64,000 nt of DNA from Sulfitobacter undariae (GTDB taxonomy: Bacteria; Pseudomonadota; Alphaproteobacteria; Rhodobacterales; Rhodobacteraceae), in assembly GCF_014196805.1 (NCBI RefSeq), contig NZ_JACIEI010000001.1:434001-498000 (forward strand). The letters run 5' to 3'. Made by a program: the position numbers and the translations under genes. This document shows, in pieces, positions 1 to 7,571 of the stretch. Below the pieces are notes generated by a model that was given only the letters and a program-made list of their open reading frames with translations, was not told where the DNA came from and did not search any database. Every line of letters begins with the position of its first letter. Within the stretch, counting starts at the first letter, position 1.

Positions 1-1146
1 GTTATCGTCCTCAGTTCGGTCGCTTTGACCGTGGCGTTGTCTGTGACGGTTGTTGCTGCCGCTGCACTGGATCGCATGTGGCGTTTGCCTGCGCTGTCGT
101 GGTTCATTGCGGTTGGCGTGGTCACCGTGGGCTTCCGCCTCGTTGCTGATCCGGGGCTGGTTTACGGGGCCGAGGGACCGCTTGCGGGTGTGTTGCTGGC
201 CTATGGCGGGGCGCTGGCTGCGTTTATTGCTGCATTGTGGTTGTTGCGTCCGCTGGAGCGGCAGACCGCCAAGGTTATGCTTGATTCCGCTGCGTGGTCC
301 ACGGGCGGGCTGACGCTGAGCCTGTTGGTTCTGCGCTGGATCGAGAGCAAAGTGGGCATTGGCTATGTCGAGAGCCATTGGAGCCTTGGCCTGAATGCCG
401 CGATCTGGATCGGATTGGCGTTGGCTCAGGTACAGCGCAGCGAAGGGCGTTCGGCTGGCGTGTTGGACAAAATGCGGTGGGCATTGGCCGCGCTGTTTGG
501 CCTGATCGGTGGGGTAGCGTTGCTTGGCGCATTGACCGAAGCAAATCCCGTGTTCGAGGCGGGAAAATCGGCGGATGTCTATGGCCCGATTGTTATCAAT
601 ACATTGGCAGCGGCCTATCTGGTGCCCGCATTGGTGCTGCTGGCAGGGGCGTGGCGTTTGGGGCAGATTGATCTGCGGTTGCGCAAAGGCCTGGCCATTA
701 CAAGTGGCGCTTTGACGGTGATTTGGGCGCTGACTGTGATCCGCCACTTCTGGCAAGGCGGGTCTATGATGCCGCTCAGCTTGGGCATCTCGCAACCAGA
801 GCAATACACCTATACGCTCATCTTGCTGGTTACGGGGGCAGGGCTGTTTTATCAGTCTCTTGCACGCCGATCAGATGAGCTACGCAAGGCGGGGCTGGTG
901 GTGATTGGCATGGCTGTGGCCAAGGTTTTCCTGATTGATGTGACCGATCTGGATGGGCTGACGCGGGTGTTCTCGCTCTTGGTGCTGGGGCTGGCTTTGG
1001 CTGCGCTGGCGTGGTTGAACCGCTGGGCGCAGGACCGCGACCTTGCCGAGGCGGCGCACCCCGTGCCGCCTGCTGTGCCGCCCTCATTGCCGTCAAGCGA
1101 CGCTGCGTCAGAGGATGATCGCGAAACGACAGAGGATAAAGAGTAA
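1..1146 (+). CDS. DUF2339-family membrane protein, C-terminal part
   Basis: The reading frame is open from the first base, so this is the C-terminal ~381 residues of a longer protein cut by the window edge; no true start is visible. What remains is strongly hydrophobic, with a long series of membrane segments rich in Leu, Ala and Gly separated by short loops. It ends in a polar, Pro-rich then acidic cytoplasm-like tail. This pattern and motifs such as ARRSDELRKAGL match DUF2339 polytopic inner-membrane proteins of unknown function. The next gene, ileS, is in the same direction 180 bases on. Family assignment is by recall; function is unknown. Confidence 0.7.
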   Translation, partial: VIVLSSVALTVALSVTVVAAAALDRMWRLPALSWFIAVGVVTVGFRLVADPGLVYGAEGPLAGVLLAYGGALAAFIAALWLLRPLERQTAKVMLDSAAWSTGGLTLSLLVLRWIESKVGIGYVESHWSLGLNAAIWIGLALAQVQRSEGRSAGVLDKMRWALAALFGLIGGVALLGALTEANPVFEAGKSADVYGPIVINTLAAAYLVPALVLLAGAWRLGQIDLRLRKGLAITSGALTVIWALTVIRHFWQGGSMMPLSLGISQPEQYTYTLILLVTGAGLFYQSLARRSDELRKAGLVVIGMAVAKVFLIDVTDLDGLTRVFSLLVLGLALAALAWLNRWAQDRDLAEAAHPVPPAVPPSLPSSDAASEDDRETTEDKE

Positions 1147-1155
1147 GACGCGCTT

Positions 1156-1171
1156 GCTCCCTAGCGGGAGC
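1156..1171 (+). terminator. weak hairpin after the DUF2339 gene
   Basis: A perfect 6-bp stem (GCTCCC / GGGAGC) with a TAGC loop lies 10 bases past the stop codon. It could extend by G-U pairs on both sides. No T-run follows, so it is at best a weak terminator or a 3'-end stabiliser. Confidence 0.35.
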
Positions 1172-1226
1172 GGGCCTATAAGCGCCTCAACATGACAGAG
1201 CATCTGATCATACAGCGAATTACATC

Positions 1227-1257
1227 CCCGGCGCTCGGCCAGTCCTGAGCCGCCGGG
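1227..1257 (+). promoter_or_regulatory. GC-rich hairpin in the ileS leader
   Basis: CCCGGCGCTC (1227-1236) pairs with GAGCCGCCGGG (1247-1257), giving 10 bp with one bulged C around a 10-nt loop. It sits about 70 bases before the ileS ATG and is not followed by a T-run. It may be a leader structure or a 3' structure of the upstream transcript. I do not recognise it as a known riboswitch, and T-box leaders are not expected in this group. Confidence 0.3.
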
Positions 1258-1325
1258 CAAAGGTGTTTGAGCCGCTCGCACCGACCCCATTTTTATATAT
1301 TTGACGATGATAAAGGACGCCCCAC

Positions 1326-4232
1326 ATGTGCGCCGAGACCCCAGACTATAAATCTACTTTGAACCTGCCAAAAACCGATTTCCCAATGCGTGCGGGATTG
1401 CCCAAACGTGAGCCAATGTGGCTGGAACAGTGGAATGAAATCGGCATCTATGACCGCCTGCGCGAAAAGGCCAAGACCGAGACACGCGAACCGTTCACCC
1501 TGCATGATGGCCCCCCCTATGCCAACGGGCATTTGCACATCGGTCACGCGCTGAACAAAACCATCAAAGACATGATCGTGCGCAGCCACCAGATGATGGG
1601 CCGCGATGCGCGTTACATCCCGGGCTGGGATTGCCATGGTCTGCCGATCGAATGGAAGATCGAAGAACAGTACCGTAAAAAAGGCCGCGACAAGGACCAA
1701 GTGCCGATCAATGAATTCCGTGGTGAATGCCGCGAGTTTGCCAAAGGCTGGGTGGACATCCAGCGTGAGGAATTCAAACGCCTTGGGGTTCAGGGAAACT
1801 GGGATAAGCCATACCTGACAATGGATTTCCACGCCGAGCGCGTGATCGCCGAAGAATTCATGAAATTCTTGATGAACGGCACGCTGTACCAAGGCTCTAA
1901 ACCTGTGATGTGGTCGCCTGTTGAGCAGACCGCATTGGCCGAGGCCGAGGTTGAGTATCACGACAAAGACAGTTTCACGATCTGGGTGAAGTTTAAAGTT
2001 GTTGGTGGTGGCGATCTGGAAGATGCGCAGGTTGTCATCTGGACAACGACGCCATGGACAATGCCATCGAACAAAGCAGTCGTTTACGGCGCGGGTATTT
2101 CTTATGGCCTGTATGAAATCACTGGCACGCCTGACGAATGCTGGGTGAATGTGGGCGATAAATATCTGCTGGCCGATAATATGGCGGCGGATGTTCTGGG
2201 GCGTGCACGTCTGGAGGAAGGGCAGTGGGCCCGTGTCCGTGATGTGACCACTGCTGAACTTGAAACCATCAGCCTCAAGCACCCGCTGCATGGTGTCGAC
2301 GGCGGCAACGGCGAATGGGATGATCTGCGCGATTTCCGCGCCGCTGATTTTGTGACCGACACTGATGGTACGGGCTTTGTGCATTGCGCGCCAAGCCATG
2401 GTTTGGATGAATATGATCTCTACCGTGATCTGGGCATGCTGGACCAAGTTATCACGTATAATGTGATGCCCGATGGTCGTTACCGCGATGATTTGCCGCT
2501 GTTTGGCGGCAAGGCGATCCTCAAGCCGAACGGCAAAGAGGGCAACGCCAACGCTGCTGTGATCGACAAGCTGGTCGAAGTCGGTGGCCTGCTGGCGCGT
2601 GGCAAGATCAAACACAGCTACCCACACAGCTGGCGCTCTAAAGCGCCCGTGATCTATCGCAACACTCCGCAATGGTTTGCCGCGATTGATAAAACTGTGG
2701 GTGATGGTCAGGACCAATTCGGCACCACCATCCGTGAACGTGCGCTGACCGAGATCGACAACGTCAACTGGACGCCAAAATCAGGCCGCAACCGCCTGCA
2801 CGCGATGATGGAGGCACGCCCAGATTGGGTGCTGTCGCGCCAACGTGCATGGGGTGTGCCGCTCACCTGCTTTACGCGCAAAGGTGTGCTGCCGACGGAT
2901 GCGGATTTCCTGCTGCGCAATGCAGAGGTGAACCAGCGTATTGTTGAGGCGTTTGAAGTTGAAGGTGCGGATGCGTGGTATGAGGACGGCGCAAAGGCGC
3001 GTTTCCTTGACGGTATCGTGAACCCTGATGATTACGATCAAGTCACCGATATTCTGGACGTGTGGTTCGACTCTGGTTCGACTCATGCCTTCACTCTGCG
3101 TGATCGCGAAGATGGCTCAGAGGATGGCATCGCAGATGTCTATATGGAAGGCACCGACCAGCACCGCGGCTGGTTCCACTCGTCCTTGCTGCAATCGGTT
3201 GGCACCACGGGCCGCGCGCCGTACCGCAATGTTGTGACGCATGGCTTTACGTTGGATTCAAAGGGCATGAAGATGTCCAAATCCATCGGCAATACCATCG
3301 TACCCGAGAAAATCATCCAGCAATACGGGGCGGACATCCTGCGCCTTTGGGTGGCCCAGACGGATTACACCAACGATCAGCGCATCGGTGATGAAATCCT
3401 CAAAGGCACCTCGGACAGTTATCGCCGCTTGCGCAACACCATGCGCTATATGCTGGGTGCCTTGTCTGATTTCACCGAGGCAGACCGCGTAGACGCCGCT
3501 GATATGCCCGAGTTGGAGCGTTGGGTGCTGCACCGTCTGGCCGAGTTGGATACAGTGGTACGTGACGGCTATTCGCGCTTTGATTTCCAAGGCGTTTTCC
3601 GCGCGATCTTTGAATTCGCCACGCTGGATTTGTCGGCCTTCTACTTTGATATCCGCAAAGACGCGCTGTATTGTGATGGCGATACGCTGCGCCGCCGTGC
3701 GGCACGCACGGTGTTGGATCTGTTGTTCCACCGTCTGACAACTTGGTTGGCACCCGTTCTGGTGTTCACCATGGAAGAAGTCTGGCTGGAGCGTATGGGT
3801 GGCGAAGGCAGCTCGGTTCACCTGCAAGATATTCCTGCCACGCCTGAGGGTTGGCTGGATACGGAATTGGCCGCAAAATGGGCCAAGGTCCGTGCGGCGC
3901 GCCGTGTGGTGACTGCCGCTTTGGAAGTACAGCGTACAGCCAAGGTAATTGGTGCCTCGCTTGAGGCGGCTCCGGTTGTCTATGTTGAAGACGCAGCGCA
4001 GCGTGCGGCGTTGGAGAGTGTGTCGTTTGATGATGTGACCATCACCAGCCAGATCACTGTCACAGGCGATGCAGCACCTGAGGATGCGTTCCGCATGCCC
4101 GAAACCGACGGTGTGGCCGTGTCCTTTGTTCTGGCCCAAGGCGAGAAATGTGCGCGGTGCTGGAAAGTTCTGCCAGATGTTGGAACCCACAAGCATGCAG
4201 GCGTTTGTGCCCGCTGTGACGATGCGGTTTAA
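1326..4232 (+). CDS. ileS: isoleucyl-tRNA synthetase
   Basis: Class I aminoacyl-tRNA synthetase that charges tRNA-Ile with isoleucine in the cytoplasm and edits misactivated valine. The 968-residue length is typical. The ATP-binding HIGH motif is at residues 71-74, within PPYANGHLHIGHALNK, and KMSKS is at 649-653. The editing (CP1) domain lies between them, with the TTTPWTMPSN signature near residue 240. The C-terminus carries two Cys pairs (CARCW and CARC) of the bacterial zinc finger. The ATG at 1326 gives the conserved N-terminus. The gene appears to be transcribed alone, with a hairpin on each side. Confidence 0.97.
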   Translation: MCAETPDYKSTLNLPKTDFPMRAGLPKREPMWLEQWNEIGIYDRLREKAKTETREPFTLHDGPPYANGHLHIGHALNKTIKDMIVRSHQMMGRDARYIPGWDCHGLPIEWKIEEQYRKKGRDKDQVPINEFRGECREFAKGWVDIQREEFKRLGVQGNWDKPYLTMDFHAERVIAEEFMKFLMNGTLYQGSKPVMWSPVEQTALAEAEVEYHDKDSFTIWVKFKVVGGGDLEDAQVVIWTTTPWTMPSNKAVVYGAGISYGLYEITGTPDECWVNVGDKYLLADNMAADVLGRARLEEGQWARVRDVTTAELETISLKHPLHGVDGGNGEWDDLRDFRAADFVTDTDGTGFVHCAPSHGLDEYDLYRDLGMLDQVITYNVMPDGRYRDDLPLFGGKAILKPNGKEGNANAAVIDKLVEVGGLLARGKIKHSYPHSWRSKAPVIYRNTPQWFAAIDKTVGDGQDQFGTTIRERALTEIDNVNWTPKSGRNRLHAMMEARPDWVLSRQRAWGVPLTCFTRKGVLPTDADFLLRNAEVNQRIVEAFEVEGADAWYEDGAKARFLDGIVNPDDYDQVTDILDVWFDSGSTHAFTLRDREDGSEDGIADVYMEGTDQHRGWFHSSLLQSVGTTGRAPYRNVVTHGFTLDSKGMKMSKSIGNTIVPEKIIQQYGADILRLWVAQTDYTNDQRIGDEILKGTSDSYRRLRNTMRYMLGALSDFTEADRVDAADMPELERWVLHRLAELDTVVRDGYSRFDFQGVFRAIFEFATLDLSAFYFDIRKDALYCDGDTLRRRAARTVLDLLFHRLTTWLAPVLVFTMEEVWLERMGGEGSSVHLQDIPATPEGWLDTELAAKWAKVRAARRVVTAALEVQRTAKVIGASLEAAPVVYVEDAAQRAALESVSFDDVTITSQITVTGDAAPEDAFRMPETDGVAVSFVLAQGEKCARCWKVLPDVGTHKHAGVCARCDDAV

Positions 4233-4250
4233 GGCATAAAGATTGGTCAG

Positions 4251-4270
4251 GGGCGGGTTTGTTCCCGCCC
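4251..4270 (+). terminator. hairpin after ileS
   Basis: Perfect 7-bp stem GGGCGGG / CCCGCCC with loop TTTGTT begins 18 bases after the ileS stop. Only TT follows before the sequence becomes mixed, so termination is probably modest. Confidence 0.5.
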
Positions 4271-4331
4271 TTGAACACGATCCCGCATAAAGCGGATTGA
4301 GCAAGGCGCAAACCACGCCCATACTCAGCGC

Positions 4332-4787
4332 ATGAATACATGCACCATTCCCACACAATTCGGCGATTTGATCCTCGTAGAGGAAAATCACCACGTCACT
4401 GCCCTGAATTGGGGGCGTGCGCCCTCCGAGGACAGCACGCAAGTGCTGGAGGAGGCGCGGCGGCAAATGCTGGCCTATGCGGCGGGGGAGTTGCAGCAGT
4501 TCGATCTGCCGTTGCATGTGCAAGGCAGCGATTTCCAACGTGCGGTGTGTGATGCCATGTCTGCGATACCCTTTGGGGATACATGCACCTATGGCGATAT
4601 AGCCAAGCAACTTGGTGTACCTGCCCAAGCGGTGGGTGGTGCATGTGGCGGCAATCCAATCCCCATTATCATTCCATGTCACCGTGTGATGGGGGCAAAA
4701 GGGCTGACGGGGTTCTCAGGCGCTGGTGGTGTGGAAACCAAGGTCGCACTGCTGCGCCATGAAGGCGCAGGCGGGTTTTTGATCTAG
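4332..4787 (+). CDS. ogt: methylated-DNA--protein-cysteine methyltransferase
   Basis: Single-turnover repair protein that transfers the alkyl group from O6-alkylguanine in DNA to its own cysteine. The active-site PCHRV motif is at residues 115-119 (Cys116), followed by the usual GLTGFSGG-type loop (here GLTGFSGAGG) and a C-terminal LLRHEG segment. At 151 residues it is a compact Ogt/MGMT with no AraC-like Ada regulatory domain. It is convergent with the pcs gene, with about 12 bases between the stops, so the two may share a termination zone. The ogt name is used for the stand-alone form. Confidence 0.9.
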   Translation: MNTCTIPTQFGDLILVEENHHVTALNWGRAPSEDSTQVLEEARRQMLAYAAGELQQFDLPLHVQGSDFQRAVCDAMSAIPFGDTCTYGDIAKQLGVPAQAVGGACGGNPIPIIIPCHRVMGAKGLTGFSGAGGVETKVALLRHEGAGGFLI

Positions 4788-4799
4788 GGTTTTTGATCT

Positions 4800-5498
4800 T
4801 TAGATGTCACGGCCATCATAGATGACTTGCTGCATAGCGCCCGCAAACAGCAGGTAGACAGAGGTCACAACCAGCCCCCAAGAAGCCCAGCTTCCGGGGA
4901 GAAAGTTCACCCAAGCGGCCCAGCCGGCAAAGAAGGTCCACGCCAGCGCCATGGGCAATGTCACACTGCGCCAGCGCTCGGTGCGGACGGGGTGGACGAA
5001 TTTTACAGGCACAAACATGGTGATTGCCAAAAAGGTCGACAGCACAAGGCTGATGTACCATGGAATGCCCAGTGCAAAGATCACCAGTACAACCATGTTC
5101 CAACACCCCGGAAAGCCGGAGAACGAATAGTCTTTGGTTTTCATGCGTGTATCGCAAAAATACAATGCGCTGGTGAAGGTCACAATGATCATCATCAACC
5201 AGCCGCTCCAGCCATCCATCAGGCCGGATTTGAATAATGCGAAAACAGGGATGAACACGTAGGTCAGATAATCAATGATGAGGTCCAGCAGGACGCCATC
5301 AAATTCGGGCGCGTTTGTTTTCACATCGTATTTGCGCGCCAGCGGCCCGTCGATGCCGTCCACAAAGAACGCAACTACCAGCCAGAGGAACATCATGTCA
5401 TATTCGGCGTCCACAGCTGCCAACATGGCGAGCATGGCAAAAACGGCACCTGTTGCAGTGAAGAGGTGAACGGCAAGGGCTTTGGTTTGGTTTTTCAT
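4800..5498 (-). CDS. pcs: phosphatidylcholine synthase (CDP-choline pathway)
   Basis: Integral membrane enzyme that condenses CDP-diacylglycerol with choline to give phosphatidylcholine. The CDP-alcohol phosphotransferase motif is visible as DGPLAR, then 12 residues, then DxGxxxDxxxD-like spacing (DGVLLDLIID). This 12-residue gap is what I recall for bacterial Pcs as opposed to PgsA or PssA. Several Phe/Leu/Val-rich membrane segments follow. I chose the ATG at 5498 (MKNQTK..., 232 aa); a TTG 36 bases upstream would add 12 residues that look non-conserved. Pcs is typical of Rhizobiales and Rhodobacterales. Confidence 0.9.
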   Translation of the reverse strand: MKNQTKALAVHLFTATGAVFAMLAMLAAVDAEYDMMFLWLVVAFFVDGIDGPLARKYDVKTNAPEFDGVLLDLIIDYLTYVFIPVFALFKSGLMDGWSGWLMMIIVTFTSALYFCDTRMKTKDYSFSGFPGCWNMVVLVIFALGIPWYISLVLSTFLAITMFVPVKFVHPVRTERWRSVTLPMALAWTFFAGWAAWVNFLPGSWASWGLVVTSVYLLFAGAMQQVIYDGRDI

Positions 5499-5545
5499 AA
5501 ATAGGTTACTCGCACATCGGGGGGAGGCTGGCAAAAAGAAAGATA

Positions 5546-6484
5546 TCAGGCGCGTGGATGGGCGCTGTTGTAGACTTCCATCAGGCGTACCGTATCTACG
5601 GCTGTATAGGCTTGGGTGGTGGAAAGCGAGGCATGGCCCAGCAATTCCTGAATAGCACGCAGGTCTCCCCCTGCGTCCAGCAAATGGGTCGCAAAGCTGT
5701 GGCGCATGGCGTGGGGTGTGGCGCTGGCGGGTAGACCTAGTTGCATACGGGCAGAGGCCATGACCTTTTGGATCGCGCCAGGCGACAAGGCACCGCCGCG
5801 CACACCGCGAAACAGAGGTGATTTATCAGGCAGCGGATGAGGGCAAAGACGCGTATAAACCTCAACCGCGTTTCGGGCAGCAGGTAGCACAGGCACTAAA
5901 CGTTCCTTGCCGCCTTTACCCTTGATCCTCAGAACATCGGGCAGGGGCGCATCTTGGGCTTGTAGACCCAATGCTTCGGATATGCGCAATCCGCAGCCCC
6001 AAAGCAGGGTCAGCACAGCCACATCACGTGCGGCAACCCACGGCGTCGCTGTTTGAATTTCAACGCAGTCGATCAGCTCGCGGGCGGCATCCACAGCCAA
6101 AGGGCGCGGTAGCTTTTTGGTGAATTTTGGGGCGCGTGCAGAGAGAACGGCAGTGGGTTCAAACCCTTCACGTTCGGCCAGCCAGCGGTAGAATGCTTTG
6201 ACAGCCGAGAGTTTGCGCGCAAGGCTGCGCGACCCGACATCTTCGCCGCGTGTACGCGCCATCCACGACCGCATGTCGCTGACAGTAATATTGGCCAATG
6301 CGCCCAAACCTTGCATCTGGCCGTGGTGCACGCTCATGAAAGCCAGAAAATCAGTTACATCGCCGCGATAGGCCGTCATGGTATTTTCAGCGGCCCCTTT
6401 CAGGGCGCGCTGGTGATCCAGCCACGTTTGCAATGCGTCGCGTGCCGCGGCGCTAATGGCGAGTGTATCTTTTGGGGCGCTCAA
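5546..6484 (-). CDS. xerC: tyrosine recombinase XerC
   Basis: Site-specific recombinase that acts with XerD at dif to resolve chromosome dimers. All catalytic residues of the integrase family are present: Arg167 (GCGLRISEAL), a Lys in RIKGKGGKE near 190, His258 and Arg261 (HAMRHSFATHLL), His284 (LGHASLSTT) and nucleophile Tyr293. Residues ~15-105 form the SAM-like core-binding domain. The 312-residue length is normal. The start overlaps the end of the DUF484 gene by an ATGA junction, the usual translational coupling of this pair. Nothing suggests a mobile element, so this is the housekeeping Xer protein. Confidence 0.93.
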   Translation of the reverse strand: MSAPKDTLAISAAARDALQTWLDHQRALKGAAENTMTAYRGDVTDFLAFMSVHHGQMQGLGALANITVSDMRSWMARTRGEDVGSRSLARKLSAVKAFYRWLAEREGFEPTAVLSARAPKFTKKLPRPLAVDAARELIDCVEIQTATPWVAARDVAVLTLLWGCGLRISEALGLQAQDAPLPDVLRIKGKGGKERLVPVLPAARNAVEVYTRLCPHPLPDKSPLFRGVRGGALSPGAIQKVMASARMQLGLPASATPHAMRHSFATHLLDAGGDLRAIQELLGHASLSTTQAYTAVDTVRLMEVYNSAHPRA

Positions 6485-7188
6485 GACAGCCAGCGGCGCA
6501 TGGTGCGCTCAAATACGCCAGTGAAAAACGCCAGCAAGTCTGTGCCCTGTTGGGGGCTGAACAGATGCGGGTCTTCAGCGCCCATAACCAACATACCGGG
6601 CAGGCGGCCTGTGCCGAAATCCAGCTTGAGGCAAGCCTCGGAGCGAATCCACTCGGCGTTGGGGCCATAGATATGTTCAGAGGCGTCCTGAACCGAACGC
6701 AGAGTAACCTGCCGTGCCGTACCGCGACGTCCTTGCATCAGGTAGTCGTCAATAAATCCGGGCGCTGCCACGCTCAGCACATCGCCAAGGCGTTGAACGG
6801 CTGGATCTTCGTCGTTCTGAACAGATTCCAGCACAAGTTTGACTGAATCCACCCGCAGAATATCGGCGACTTCACCGTCCAGATCACGCAGGAACGTTTC
6901 AAATTCTAGTGGGTCCAGCATTCTGAGAATGGCGCGGTGGATTTGGTTGGTGCCTGCAAGGTTCTCATAGGCGGCGGCAATCACGCTGCGATGCGTATCC
7001 TCTAGGCGGTCCAGACGTGTCTCTAGACGTTCCATGGCGATGCCGCGCAGATCGACGATATTACCGCCCATAGCTTTTTCATTTGCCGCAATCAGCGCCT
7101 GCATGACGTCACTGTCATCCAGAATCACATCGGGCTGCGATATGATCGCTTCGCGCAGGGCGTCTTCAATTTTTGGGCTGCTGCTCAT
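6481..7188 (-). CDS. DUF484 family protein
   Basis: Cytosolic protein of 235 residues. DUF484 proteins have a GAF-like fold and unknown function, and are very often encoded directly upstream of xerC, as here (4-base overlap). The N-terminal part holds an amphipathic helix region (residues ~15-75) that may form a coiled coil. The C-terminal half has the GAF-like segment ending in FFTGVFERTMRRWL. The ATG at 7188 follows the start of an intergenic region shared with priA. Assignment rests on the gene pair and overall sequence character; the role in dimer resolution, if any, is unknown. Confidence 0.85.
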   Translation of the reverse strand: MSSSPKIEDALREAIISQPDVILDDSDVMQALIAANEKAMGGNIVDLRGIAMERLETRLDRLEDTHRSVIAAAYENLAGTNQIHRAILRMLDPLEFETFLRDLDGEVADILRVDSVKLVLESVQNDEDPAVQRLGDVLSVAAPGFIDDYLMQGRRGTARQVTLRSVQDASEHIYGPNAEWIRSEACLKLDFGTGRLPGMLVMGAEDPHLFSPQQGTDLLAFFTGVFERTMRRWLS

Positions 7189-7571
7189 GCTGCTCTCGTT
7201 TTGTTTTAGGGGCTATAACACAGAGTATTGTGATTTTCGCCTCTTTTTTTGTTGTAGGTTAGGGCGCATGCGCCCGAATTGCCTGATAGAAGAGGGTGAT
7301 GCCCTCATTTCCCCGTTTTTTAGGCTTCATACGGTGTCGCCACGCTTCATGGAACCCTCCGCAGATAAAAATCCGACAAAGCGCATTCTCATATGTCCTG
7401 CACAACGGGGTTCATTTATGCGGCGCAAACCTAGGCTGGGGCCGTATAAATTCTGACGGAACTGTCGCTTGGCGGTTGGAATGGCGGACAAGGCGGTTAT
7501 GTTAGGGGGCGTGCTGTTGGTGCAACCCTTAGCACATGTCCCCGTTACTCTTTGCCCAAAGGAAGCCCTCG
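7189..7571. other. divergent intergenic region DUF484 / priA
   Basis: About 380 bases without a convincing gene. It must hold promoters for DUF484-xerC (minus) and priA (plus). Visible features are a T-rich stretch (T7 near 7245-7251), a perfect 14-bp palindrome at 7262-7275, and otherwise mixed sequence. Short ORFs crossing it lack coding character or a ribosome binding site. Confidence 0.6.
7262..7275. promoter_or_regulatory. 14-bp perfect palindrome
   Basis: GGGCGCATGCGCCC is fully self-complementary with no loop, which fits a dimeric protein-binding site better than an RNA hairpin. It lies 74 bases upstream of the DUF484 start and about 300 upstream of priA. I do not recognise the motif. 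Confidence 0.35.

Noticed and set aside
1293-2717. 474-codon open frame antisense to the first half of ileS
   Set aside because: Shadow of a conserved essential gene; composition (many His, Phe, Arg) is typical of reverse-frame artefacts.
3258-4682. 474-codon open frame antisense to ileS and ogt
   Set aside because: It covers two well-supported genes on the other strand, has no ribosome binding site and no recognisable domain; such frames arise from codon bias.
5546-6484. Tyrosine recombinase as a mark of an integrated element
   Set aside because: It is the chromosomal xerC coupled to a DUF484 gene; no attachment-site repeats or phage genes nearby.
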